Source: Vulcanimicrobiota bacterium
Lineage (GTDB): Bacteria; Vulcanimicrobiota; Vulcanimicrobiia; Vulcanimicrobiales; Vulcanimicrobiaceae
Assembly (NCBI GenBank): GCA_019245275.1
Contig: JAFARW010000081.1
Coordinates: forward strand, 1-9,089
DNA: 9,089 nt
Reading direction: 5' to 3'
Position 1 is the stretch's first letter. Each line of letters starts with the position of its first letter. Both the position numbers and the translations under genes were made by a program. Positions 1 to 7,376 of the stretch are shown here, one piece after another. The notes below the pieces were generated by a model, which did no database searches, was not told where the DNA came from, and saw only the letters and a list, made by a program, of their open reading frames with translations.

Positions 1-636
1 AACGGCGGCTACGGTTGCGTTCTGCGCTTCAACATGCCGCCCGAAAAAACGAAGAGCGCAACGCCGGCCAAACGTGCAACGACGCCGCAAACGCCGGCAC
101 CGAGCGCATCGCCGGTTTCACCGCTCGAAAACGCGCTCTCAAATCCGAGCGCGCCGCCGAGCGAAGCTCCCAAGCCAAGCGGCCCGACAATGGCCTTGAC
201 GATGACCGCGATGCCGAACGATGCGCCAAAGATGGTCATCAACACGAAGACGCCCGTCGCGACCACCGCGTTGATCCGCATCCTACTCGACCCATCGGAT
301 GATTTTACGCTCGACGGCGCCGCGCTAGCGCAATTCACGCTGCCGCCGACCGAGATCCCAAACCGCGGCTTTGCCGTTCAGATCTTCAATGAAGACGTGC
401 GCGGGAAGAAACACAGTTGGAATCCGGTACTAACGATCGCGCACTCGACGCTCGACGGCGCAACGCTGACGTTCCGGTTCATGCCGCCGAAACTGACATT
501 GCCCAAAGATCATCGTTATCTGGCCGTGCTCTACGGCGACGCGCGGCCTGCAACGCCGACTCCTGCGCCAACGAGCGCGCCAACGCCACCGGGAAACAAT
601 CCGTACGTAACGCCATCACCGCGACCGCCATTCTAA
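1..636 (+). CDS. Hypothetical protein, Pro/Thr-rich with beta-rich core (5' partial)
   Basis: I do not recognise this protein. The frame is open from base 1 and ends at TAA 634-636, so the gene probably starts upstream of the window. An ATG at 34 is possible, but no Shine-Dalgarno sequence precedes it. Numbering from that ATG (200 codons), residues 1-50 are a low-complexity Pro/Ala/Thr/Ser segment and residues 50-90 are rich in Thr, Met and Ala. Residues 90-170 have the alternating pattern of beta strands and contain two TLDGA motifs about 49 residues apart (near 92 and 141). The last 30 residues are again Pro/Thr-rich (TPTPAPTSAPTPP type). Such tails are typical of exported or cell-surface proteins, but no signal peptide is visible because the true N-terminus is missing. 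Codon choice across the core looks coding. The next gene starts one base after the stop, suggesting cotranscription. The frame is fairly secure; the function is unknown. Confidence 0.6.
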   Translation, partial: NGGYGCVLRFNMPPEKTKSATPAKRATTPQTPAPSASPVSPLENALSNPSAPPSEAPKPSGPTMALTMTAMPNDAPKMVINTKTPVATTALIRILLDPSDDFTLDGAALAQFTLPPTEIPNRGFAVQIFNEDVRGKKHSWNPVLTIAHSTLDGATLTFRFMPPKLTLPKDHRYLAVLYGDARPATPTPAPTSAPTPPGNNPYVTPSPRPPF

Positions 637-637
637 A

Positions 638-2032
638 GTGAGCGCGGCCGCCGCCGCTCGCCCGCTCACCCGCGCGGAGCGCAACACGTTCATCGCGAGC
701 TTTCTTGGTTGGACACTCGACGCGTTCGACTTCTTCCTCGTTACGTTCGTCGTCGTCCAACTCTCCAAAGATTTTCAGCGCACGATCCCGCAGGTCGCCT
801 TCGCAATCACCGTTACGCTGATGCTGCGACCGGTGGGCGCCTTTATTTTTGGGTACTTCGCCGACAAATACGGCCGGCGCGTACCGTTAATGGTCGATAT
901 CGCCTTCTATTCAGTGATCGAATTGCTCACTGCGTTCTCGCCGAACTTCACCGTCTTCATCATCTTGCGCGCGCTGTACGGCATCGGCATGGGCGGCGAA
1001 TGGGGCGTCGGCTCGGCTCTCGCGATGGAGAATCTGCCGGCCGAGCGGCGCGGCCTCTTCTCCGGCATCCTACAAGAAGGCTACGCGGTGGGCTTCCTGT
1101 TGGCAGGCGGCGTTTTCTTCGCGATGTCGCATTTCGTTCCGCACCATACCTGGCGCGCGATGTTCGTCGTCGGCGTTTTGCCCGCGCTTCTCGTGCTTTT
1201 CATTCGCGCTCACGTTCCCGAATCGGCGGCGTGGCTCGCGCAGCGCACAACGAAGACCTTGCGGCGACCGACGCCCGTGCAAGGCTATGCAATCGCGCTG
1301 CTCGCCGCAGGCGCGGTGTTCTACCTGACGTTAACCTTTGCTCCCACGTTTACTTGGTATGCGCTGATCGTCGCGCTGGCAATCGTGGCATTTTCAATCG
1401 TGCTCTTCACGAAATCGGAGGGCTCGCGCAACTGGCCATTATTCTTGTATGCGGTGCTCCTGATGGCCAGCTTCAACTTCATGTCGCACGGGACGCAAGA
1501 TCTCTATCCGACTTTCCTACAAAAACAACACGGCCTTGATTCAGGCAGAGTCTTCGCGATCAATTCGATCGCTAACATCGGCGCAATCCTGGGTGGTATT
1601 CTCTTCGGCGCGCTCTCGCAACGCATCGGGCGACGCTTCGCAATCACGCTGGCCGCCATTCTTGGGATGCTGATGATTCCGCTGTGGGCATTCTCGCCGA
1701 CGCTCGTTTTGCTGGCTGCGGGCGGATTTCTGATGCAGTTCATGGTGCAAGGCGCTTGGGGAATTATCCCGGCGCACCTGAACGAACTATCACCGGGTGA
1801 AGCTCGTGGAACGTTTCCCGGTTTCGTTTACCAATTCGGAAACTTCTTGTCGGCCGGCGCCGCACAGATCGAGGCGCAATTCGCAACGACGCGCTTCCGA
1901 TTACCGAATGGCGGGGCGGACTATGCGCACGCGATGGCAATCATTGCGGTCATCGTCTTTGCAGCCGTCATCTTCTTCACGCTCGTCGGCAGGGAGGCGC
2001 GAAACGTTGTTTTTGCGCGGGCTACTCAGTAG
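638..2032 (+). CDS. MFS transporter, SHS (JEN1/NanT-like) family, probable carboxylate:H+ symporter
   Basis: This is a 464-residue inner-membrane secondary transporter. Family evidence: helix 1 contains GWTLDAFDFFLV (residues 24-35). The loop after helix 2 has the MFS motif GYFADKYGRR (72-81), with a counterpart GALSQRIGRR (324-333). Residues 280-292 (N..SH.TQD...T) match the signature known from JEN1-type lactate/pyruvate permeases of the sialate:H+ symporter family. Besides the usual twelve hydrophobic segments, two more lie in the central loop (about 216-234 and 238-257), giving about 14, as described for NanT. The likely role is proton-coupled uptake of a short monocarboxylate or a sugar acid; the substrate cannot be read from sequence. 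The start is GTG 638, one base after the upstream stop, with no clear Shine-Dalgarno, so translation may be coupled to the preceding gene. No upstream in-frame ATG is available. The 3' end overlaps the convergent exporter gene by 11 bases. Confidence 0.9.
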   Translation: MSAAAAARPLTRAERNTFIASFLGWTLDAFDFFLVTFVVVQLSKDFQRTIPQVAFAITVTLMLRPVGAFIFGYFADKYGRRVPLMVDIAFYSVIELLTAFSPNFTVFIILRALYGIGMGGEWGVGSALAMENLPAERRGLFSGILQEGYAVGFLLAGGVFFAMSHFVPHHTWRAMFVVGVLPALLVLFIRAHVPESAAWLAQRTTKTLRRPTPVQGYAIALLAAGAVFYLTLTFAPTFTWYALIVALAIVAFSIVLFTKSEGSRNWPLFLYAVLLMASFNFMSHGTQDLYPTFLQKQHGLDSGRVFAINSIANIGAILGGILFGALSQRIGRRFAITLAAILGMLMIPLWAFSPTLVLLAAGGFLMQFMVQGAWGIIPAHLNELSPGEARGTFPGFVYQFGNFLSAGAAQIEAQFATTRFRLPNGGADYAHAMAIIAVIVFAAVIFFTLVGREARNVVFARATQ

Positions 2033-3557
2033 CTAAGGCAGCGGCCCGCGCGCGGCGCGCGCCGAGCAAGAAGACGAGCGGCGTCAATATGATCGTGAAT
2101 GCGGCCATCAGCCAGAAACCATCCGCAAATGCGAGCGCCGTCGCTTCCTGAACGATCAGCTGATAAAGCTGCGCCAGGGTCGCGTGGTGCTCGATCGCGC
2201 GATGAATCGCCGGCGAGCTCAGCGTCGCTTGCCCCGCCAAAATACTCTGGTGAAACGCCTCCCGGCGGTCAACCAGGGTTACTAAAACCGCGGTCGATAT
2301 CGAGCCGCCGAGCTGCTGGCAGAGGCTGATCAGCGCGACGGCTTTCGGCGTGTCCCAGCCGCTGACGGTGCTCAAAACCGCGATTGAAAGCGGCGTGAAC
2401 AGTTGCGAGAGCCCGATTCCGCCAAGGACCATTGCCGCAAAGAAGGTCCAGAAGTCCGACTGCGAGGTCGTTACGTATGCCTGCATCGCTGCCGAAATCG
2501 CAACTAAAACGAAGCCAACCGTCAGCAAGATCTTCGGACTGACCTTGCGGCCGATCAAAAAGAGCGCGAGGGGTGTGAAGGCTGCAATCGCGAGCGCGCG
2601 TACGAGTACCATTTCGCCGCTCAGCGTCGCCGTGAACCCGAGAATCGTTTGCGTAAATTGCGGCGAGAGCACGACGCCCCCAAAGAGCGAGAAGCCGATC
2701 GCCATCGCGAGCACGCATCCGGCCGCAACAGTCCGATTCCTAAGAATATGCAGATCGACGATCGGCCGCGGTTGGCGAAGCACCCACCAGACAAATGCGA
2801 TCAGCCCGAGCCCCGACGCAACCGCAAAGCCGACGATCTTCGGATCGCTGAACCACTCGTAACGCTCGCCTTCATTCAAGACGAATTGCAGCGCACCGAG
2901 CCCGATCGCCATTAGTGTAAGGCCGACGGCGTCGACCGGGATCTTGCGCGGTTCGCTCGGGTTACGCAAGAACGTAAACAGCAATACGGCAGAGATCGCG
3001 CCCGGGACGAGGTTGATGAAGAAAATCCAATTCCAGGACAGCGCATCGGTCAGAATGCCGCCGAGAGTCGGCCCGATGCTCGGTCCGACGATCGCGCCAA
3101 GTGCGTTGAGGCCTTGACTGATACCGAGCATCTTAGGCGGGAACGTGTCGCGCAAAACCGCCTGACCCGTCGCGATCAACCCGCCACCGCACATTCCCTG
3201 AAGGATCCGAAAGAAGACGAGCTCCCAAAACGACGTCGATATGCCGCACAGAAACGACGTGATCGTAAAGCCGATAATGGCGGTGATGTAGTAGCCGCGC
3301 CGCCCGAATCGCATCTGCAGCCACGGCGTCAACGGAATCACGATGACCGCGGCGATGATGTAGCCCGTGATTACCCACGTGCCTTCCTCAATGTTTGCAC
3401 CCATCGAGCCCTGGATCGTGGGTAAGGCGACGTTGACGATCGTGATGTCGAGCACTTGCAACAGCGTCGCAAGCATGACGCCGATGACGACGAACGTACG
3501 CCGCGCGCCATACTCGACGACATCGTAGTCTTGCTGCAGTTGCGCCGCTGCCGCCAT
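2022..3557 (-). CDS. DHA2-family (EmrB/QacA-type) MFS drug exporter
   Basis: This 511-residue protein belongs to the 14-helix drug:H+ antiporter 2 family, which expels hydrophobic or cationic toxic compounds across the inner membrane using the proton gradient. Hallmarks are LDITIVNVALP at 36-46 (family motif D1), RILQGMCGG at 117-125 (motif B, with its conserved Arg-Gln-Gly), GAIVGPSIGPTLGG at 154-167 (antiporter motif C) and WNWIFFINLVPG at 175-186. Length is normal for the family. The start is ATG 3557; only a weak GAG lies upstream. EmrB normally works with an EmrA (HlyD-like) adaptor, but none is present in the window. The upstream neighbour is divergent tsaD and no regulator (TetR or MarR) adjoins it. 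The last 11 bases overlap the stop region of the convergent SHS transporter. The family call is secure; the substrate is not predictable. Confidence 0.92.
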   Translation of the reverse strand: MAAAAQLQQDYDVVEYGARRTFVVIGVMLATLLQVLDITIVNVALPTIQGSMGANIEEGTWVITGYIIAAVIVIPLTPWLQMRFGRRGYYITAIIGFTITSFLCGISTSFWELVFFRILQGMCGGGLIATGQAVLRDTFPPKMLGISQGLNALGAIVGPSIGPTLGGILTDALSWNWIFFINLVPGAISAVLLFTFLRNPSEPRKIPVDAVGLTLMAIGLGALQFVLNEGERYEWFSDPKIVGFAVASGLGLIAFVWWVLRQPRPIVDLHILRNRTVAAGCVLAMAIGFSLFGGVVLSPQFTQTILGFTATLSGEMVLVRALAIAAFTPLALFLIGRKVSPKILLTVGFVLVAISAAMQAYVTTSQSDFWTFFAAMVLGGIGLSQLFTPLSIAVLSTVSGWDTPKAVALISLCQQLGGSISTAVLVTLVDRREAFHQSILAGQATLSSPAIHRAIEHHATLAQLYQLIVQEATALAFADGFWLMAAFTIILTPLVFLLGARRARAAALATE

Positions 3558-3622
3558 GCCCGCTCAAACCCGCGCCCGCTTCGGGGAGTTGCCGCGCCAC
3601 AAAAGGAACATCGGAAACCATA
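3558..3622. other. Divergent intergenic gap between exporter and tsaD
   Basis: These 65 bases separate two divergently transcribed genes and should hold both upstream regions. I see no convincing -35/-10 pair in either direction. A purine run AAAAGGAA (3601-3608) lies about 14 bases before the tsaD GTG, too far for a normal Shine-Dalgarno. Either promoter may lie inside the opposite coding sequence. Confidence 0.3.
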
Positions 3623-4651
3623 GTGCTCATTTTAGGAATCGAAACGTCGTGTGACGACACGTCCGCGGCCGTCGTGCGCGACGGACGTGATGTGCTTTCC
3701 AATGTAGCCACCAACCAGGACGAGTTTCACCGCAAATTCGGTGGGATCGTGCCCGAGATCGCAAGCCGGCAGCACGTTGCGCTCCTTTCCGCAGCCGTGG
3801 AAGATGCAATCGGTCGCGCCGGACTCTCGCTCGAAGACGTCGACGGGATCGCCGTTACGAAAGGTCCAGGCCTAATCGGCAGTCTCGTCGTGGGCGTCGC
3901 GCATGCGAAAGCGCTCGCATTTGCGCTAGGACGACCTCTGTACGGAATCAACCACTTGCATGGGCACATCTTCGCAGCGTATCTCGATCGCGATGAAACG
4001 CCGGTCTATCCGTTGCTCGTGCTGCTCGTTTCAGGCGGTCACACGCAGGTCGTTGCCGTCCGCAGCGCGGTCGATCTGGAAATTCTTGGGCGAACGCGCG
4101 ATGACGCCGCCGGCGAGGCCTACGACAAAACCGCTCGTCTCCTCGGGCTCGACTTTCCCGGCGGTCCGCAACTCGATCGCCTCGCGCGCAATGGCGACGC
4201 GAACGCGATTCGCTTCCCGCGGCATCGCACCGCGTCCGATTCTCTGGATATGTCGTTTTCCGGACTCAAGACGTCGGTTCGATACTACTTGGAATCCCAA
4301 GACGCTAAACCGCACGCTTCGAATGAGGACGTGGCCGCGTCGTTTCAAGCCGCGGTCATCGACGTGCTGATGGATCGCGTCCGTCGCGCGTGGGCGAAGG
4401 ATGCATATGCGGCGGTGATCGTCTCCGGCGGCGTCGCGGCTAATTCGGCTCTGCAATCGGAAATGAAGCGCTGGGGCCGCGCAAACAACGCTTCTGTGTT
4501 GATTCCGCCGCCGAAGTACTGCACCGATAATGCCGCGATGATCGCCGCTGCAGCCTATTTTCAGGGAGAAAACGTTCGGGCCGACCCGCTTACGCTGACG
4601 GCCGACCCGAATCTGCGCTTTGAGTTACCGGGCGCTGCGGCGGCGGTTTAG
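3623..4651 (+). CDS. tsaD: tRNA N6-adenosine threonylcarbamoyltransferase TsaD
   Basis: TsaD transfers the threonylcarbamoyl group from threonylcarbamoyl-AMP to N6 of A37 in ANN-decoding tRNAs, forming t6A. In bacteria it acts with TsaB and TsaE in the cytoplasm, downstream of TsaC. The 342-residue length is normal for the family. Visible motifs of the ASKHA fold are LGIETSCDDTSAAVV (4-18) at the N-terminus, GPGLIGSLVVG (81-91), and the metal-binding NHLHGH (110-115, with H111 and H115). Further motifs are LLVSGGHTQ (134-142), the family block running from DAAGEAYDK through LGLDFPGG to MSFSGLKTS (161-218), IVSGGVAAN (266-274) and CTDNAAMIA (300-308), whose D302 should complete the metal site. 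The start is GTG 3623, chosen because the protein then begins MLILGIETSC as in homologues. The usual partners tsaB and rimI are not adjacent. The 3' end overlaps the convergent protease gene by 4 bases. Identification is very secure. Confidence 0.97.
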   Translation: MLILGIETSCDDTSAAVVRDGRDVLSNVATNQDEFHRKFGGIVPEIASRQHVALLSAAVEDAIGRAGLSLEDVDGIAVTKGPGLIGSLVVGVAHAKALAFALGRPLYGINHLHGHIFAAYLDRDETPVYPLLVLLVSGGHTQVVAVRSAVDLEILGRTRDDAAGEAYDKTARLLGLDFPGGPQLDRLARNGDANAIRFPRHRTASDSLDMSFSGLKTSVRYYLESQDAKPHASNEDVAASFQAAVIDVLMDRVRRAWAKDAYAAVIVSGGVAANSALQSEMKRWGRANNASVLIPPPKYCTDNAAMIAAAAYFQGENVRADPLTLTADPNLRFELPGAAAAV

Positions 4652-7266
4652 CCTCCCGTCGGCGTAACCGGTACCGTTGTTCGCGTCTCGAGCGCGCGAC
4701 CGAGATCCGCATTGAGCGCTTCCAGATGCGCGCGCGTTAGGATATCCAACCGTCCGCTGCGCAACGCGACGCGCACGTCACTTCGCACCTGGCCAAGTTC
4801 GTGGCGTGCGAGTGCTTGCGCATCCGGCGGCGTTCCTCTCGTCGGCGCATTTGCGAGCCGTGAGAGCAGCTGCGCGTAGTTGCGCTGCAGATTGCGATGC
4901 ACGAGCGTCATCGTGCCGGGATGTGCGAGATCGCCGTACACGCTCTGCTGCATCCACTCGAAAAGATCGGTTATCCCCATCGTCTTGTGGCCGTACCGGC
5001 TCGACATGTCGTCGAGCCGCTGCAGCATCGTCGGCGAGAAGAAATTGCCGTAGATCGAGGACTGCAGCGCCGCGGCAAGCATCGAAGCGGAAACCCCATG
5101 CTGTGCGGGCGGATTGTAGCCCCAATCGCTTTCGTTTTCGGTGTAGACGAGCTTATTCATCAACGACGGTGAGAAGTTCCACGCCTGCGATGAAAAGACG
5201 TAGCGGTCGAGGTTTGCGAACGCACGCTTTTGTTGCGCCAATGGCACATAGGTGAGCGGCGCTACCGCATGCGGATCGCCACGATGTGCGCGCGAGAGAT
5301 ATTCTCCGCCGACGTAATGCCCGAGAATTCGCGCGCAGGTCGCATAGTGGCCGACGAGCCGGCCGAACGCAACGCGCTCTTCTTCATACGGCTGCTGAAT
5401 CGTCGGGAAGCGCCGATCGAGCGTTCCGATCAGTCCGTGCGCCATGTTCATCTGCGTTTGACACCAGCCGATGTTGTCGTTCGTAAGCTCGAATTGCGCA
5501 ACGCGCGGATCGATCGCGTGCCCGCCCGCCCACGCGACGTCTTCATCCGAAGCGAGCCGGTAGCGCGGATCGCTCCACGCCGAAGCCCAAAGGTCGAGCG
5601 TCGGCCGCTCCGCATCGGGCGAATGTGCGCCGGGTATTCGGCCGTAGCCCCACCTTATTACGTAGTAGTCGTACGACCCAAGCACGGTTTGAAAGTAGTC
5701 ACCGTTCGAAGCGCCTTTCGGCCATATGTTCAGCGGTGTATATCCCATGACACTGGTTACAAGGCCATGCTGACGCGTGAAGGCTTTGCTCTGCATCTGT
5801 TTTGCCGTGTAGGCCTGCGAGCTTATGAAGTTGTGCATCAGACCGAAATCATGGCCGGATTCATGAAGTACGATCGACTTCAAGAAGTCGTATGAATACG
5901 ATTGAGGGATACGATCGGCATCAAGACCGTTCATAAGCGAGAGCGCAAGGATGCCGTAGGCGTACTGCGCCTGCGCGCCTGTCGAATACGACGGATCCGT
6001 GAAGTGGCCGCGCGGCGCGACGGCCGGACGCTCGGGCTGCGTTAGATCCAGATACTCGAGCTTTCCATACCGCATCAAGTCGCTATCGACCACAATCGCC
6101 GAACGGAAAATCTGACCGGTGTACGGATTGTAGAGCACCTGCGCTTCCGCAAAGCCGCCGCTGTTCGATTCCGATAGCCACCGCACGACGTTGTAACGGA
6201 TGTCATCCGGATCCCAAGTCGGGTCGTTCGGCTGATCCTTAACGACCACGGCATTCGAGATCCCGATGCGCCGAAATGCATTGTTCCATGTTAGCAGCGC
6301 ATCACGGATTGCGCCGCGATACTGCTGCGGGATCGTGTTACTCAAATAGTAGACGATGGGTTGCTTTGCGGGTGAGATGCGGGCGGTCGGATCCGAAGGC
6401 TGCATGTCCCAGCGCAAAATGTAATGCACGCGATTGTCGCGCCGGTAGTCGCGCGAGAAGTCGACATGCGCATTGTCCCAGTAGCCCACGCGGTCGTCGA
6501 ACAGACGCGGCATGTAATTGGGGTCGACCGGCAGCTCCGCGAGGTTGTAGTGCACCTTGACCTGCACGCTGCGCGGATCCGTAACCGTATCGATCACGGC
6601 CGGCTTAAATGAAGCGAACGTCTGATCGGCTTCGATCAACACGTTCTTCGGAAACGCCTTCGACGGCCCAAAATACGTCCTTTCGGGGTCGAGCCGATAG
6701 TTCGTGCGCGGATCATCCGGGTCGGCGATGGCTTGATTGAGCGCGTCGGTCATGTCCATCACATCACCGAGCAAGCCGGAGACATCGAAGACGACGCCGC
6801 CGCTGAGCGGGTCGATCGACAGCACTTTGGCGACCGTCACGACCGAATCCGCAGTCGATGCCCGTACGGAGTTCGCGAGCGGCGTATCGGGCGTCGCCAT
6901 GAAACGCGTATGCGGCCAGATGATCGCCACGGTGCGGTCGCTCGTTCGAACGAATCGTACGATGCGCGCCTCTTGCCAATCCGTCTGTCCGGACGTCACG
7001 AAATATCCGCCGAGGCCGTTGATCGGCACGGCCGTCTCAACGAAGTCTTTATTGAATTGATCCGGCCGCAGCTCGAGCGCAACGTGGCCGCTCCGCTCCC
7101 AGACCGTAAAGAGGCCGTGCTGAGGCTGTTCCATCTTCGAGAACAGCGCATACGGTACGGTGCCGCTGCTTTCGCCGTCGCCCTGCGACTGCGCGAACGC
7201 GGGTGCGGTCAACCCAACAAATATAAAAAGCGACGCGCTCCAAGCGCGAACGAGCGTCCGATTCAT
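4648..7266 (-). CDS. Secreted zinc-dependent metalloprotease, DUF5117/DUF4953 (Met-zincin) type
   Basis: This is an 872-residue predicted exported peptidase. Residues 1-25 are a classic signal peptide: Arg-containing n-region, hydrophobic core ASLFIFVGLTAPA, and a probable cut after AFA (25/26). There is no lipobox Cys. Residues about 35-290 resemble the N-terminal DUF5118/DUF5117 regions found before this catalytic domain. The catalytic DUF4953-like part carries HESGHDFGLMHNF at 468-480: H468, E469 and H472 in HExxH, the metzincin Gly475, and third ligand H478. Downstream, SVMGY at 505-509 supplies the Met-turn (M507). The last 250 residues look helical. Only two cysteines remain in the mature chain (C602, C644), so one disulfide is possible. 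The start is ATG 7266, with AGGG seven bases upstream (7274-7277). Substrate is unknown; relatives are annotated only as zinc-dependent metalloproteases. The gene follows purN on the same strand after 110 bases with its own candidate promoter. Confidence 0.92.
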   Translation of the reverse strand: MNRTLVRAWSASLFIFVGLTAPAFAQSQGDGESSGTVPYALFSKMEQPQHGLFTVWERSGHVALELRPDQFNKDFVETAVPINGLGGYFVTSGQTDWQEARIVRFVRTSDRTVAIIWPHTRFMATPDTPLANSVRASTADSVVTVAKVLSIDPLSGGVVFDVSGLLGDVMDMTDALNQAIADPDDPRTNYRLDPERTYFGPSKAFPKNVLIEADQTFASFKPAVIDTVTDPRSVQVKVHYNLAELPVDPNYMPRLFDDRVGYWDNAHVDFSRDYRRDNRVHYILRWDMQPSDPTARISPAKQPIVYYLSNTIPQQYRGAIRDALLTWNNAFRRIGISNAVVVKDQPNDPTWDPDDIRYNVVRWLSESNSGGFAEAQVLYNPYTGQIFRSAIVVDSDLMRYGKLEYLDLTQPERPAVAPRGHFTDPSYSTGAQAQYAYGILALSLMNGLDADRIPQSYSYDFLKSIVLHESGHDFGLMHNFISSQAYTAKQMQSKAFTRQHGLVTSVMGYTPLNIWPKGASNGDYFQTVLGSYDYYVIRWGYGRIPGAHSPDAERPTLDLWASAWSDPRYRLASDEDVAWAGGHAIDPRVAQFELTNDNIGWCQTQMNMAHGLIGTLDRRFPTIQQPYEEERVAFGRLVGHYATCARILGHYVGGEYLSRAHRGDPHAVAPLTYVPLAQQKRAFANLDRYVFSSQAWNFSPSLMNKLVYTENESDWGYNPPAQHGVSASMLAAALQSSIYGNFFSPTMLQRLDDMSSRYGHKTMGITDLFEWMQQSVYGDLAHPGTMTLVHRNLQRNYAQLLSRLANAPTRGTPPDAQALARHELGQVRSDVRVALRSGRLDILTRAHLEALNADLGRALETRTTVPVTPTGG
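4997..5019. repeat. Perfect 9-bp inverted repeat inside the protease gene
   Basis: CGGCTCGAC at 4997-5005 and GTCGAGCCG at 5011-5019 are exact reverse complements around a 5-base loop (ATGTC), so either strand could form a tight GC-rich hairpin. It lies in coding sequence for the protease residues around LDDMSSR. No U-tract follows on the minus strand, so it does not look like an intrinsic terminator. It may be chance in GC-rich DNA. Confidence 0.5.
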
Positions 7267-7283
7267 TCCGTTACCCTAGTTCC

Positions 7284-7313
7284 TCTATAAAAAGTGGTTT
7301 GTGCTTGTGTCAC
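7284..7313 (-). promoter_or_regulatory. Candidate sigma70-like promoter of the protease gene
   Basis: On the minus strand, GTGACA (7308-7313) is one base from the TTGACA -35 consensus. It is followed after 18 bases by TATAGA (7284-7289), which matches TATAAT at 4 of 6 positions. A start about 7 bases further on would leave a very short leader of about 10 bases carrying AGGG as ribosome binding site. A weaker alternative, TTGATG-N17-TGTCAT, lies further upstream. Evidence is by eye only. Confidence 0.35.
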
Positions 7314-7325
7314 CCAGCATGACAC
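7307..7325. repeat. Inverted repeat GTGTCA-N7-TGACAC, candidate operator
   Basis: The two 6-base arms (7307-7312 and 7320-7325) are perfect reverse complements, with a 7-base spacer, centred at 7316. The site lies in the only sizeable gap upstream of the protease, about 41 bases before its start codon, and overlaps the -35 of the candidate promoter. The 13-bp centre-to-centre arm spacing would suit a dimeric helix-turn-helix regulator. No regulator gene is nearby, so the binding protein is unknown. Confidence 0.45.
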
Positions 7326-7357
7326 TTTACAGCCGCAAAGTCATCAAAATGCTCTCA

Positions 7358-7370
7358 AAAACCCGGTTTT
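7358..7370. repeat. AT-flanked near-palindrome just downstream of purN
   Basis: AAAACC-C-GGTTTT lies 6 bases beyond the purN stop codon on the minus strand. With only one central base, the hairpin must open to a five-base loop, leaving four A:U pairs, which is too weak for a confident intrinsic terminator. It could be a weak pause or terminator between purN and the protease gene, or a protein-binding site. Confidence 0.3.
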
Positions 7371-7376
7371 AAGAAC

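Noticed and set aside
9..338. 109-codon minus-strand frame that looks like a hydrophobic membrane protein
   Set aside because: The hydrophobic stretch is what the reverse complement of Thr/Ala/Met-rich plus-strand codons gives. The plus frame is longer, runs off the window edge and fits the downstream operon.
709..1539. 276-codon plus-strand frame inside the SHS transporter
   Set aside because: It is an Arg-rich out-of-frame reading of a gene with clear transporter motifs.
2053..2064. 12-base perfect palindrome CGGCGCGCGCCG near the exporter 3' end as a bidirectional terminator
   Set aside because: It has no loop, no T-tract on either side, and lies in Arg/Ala codons of the exporter C-terminus; alternating GC makes such palindromes by chance.
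3558..3622. Divergent promoters with an operator between exporter and tsaD
   Set aside because: No -35/-10 pair of acceptable spacing and no inverted repeat were visible, so only the gap is recorded.
5230..5895. 221-codon plus-strand open frame opposite the protease gene
   Set aside because: It lies entirely antisense to the conserved protease catalytic domain, is very Arg-rich with no recognisable motif, and is the usual shadow frame of GC-rich coding DNA.
7358..7370. Intrinsic terminator after purN
   Set aside because: The stem is only A:U pairs once a real loop is allowed, so it is recorded as a palindrome and not as a terminator.
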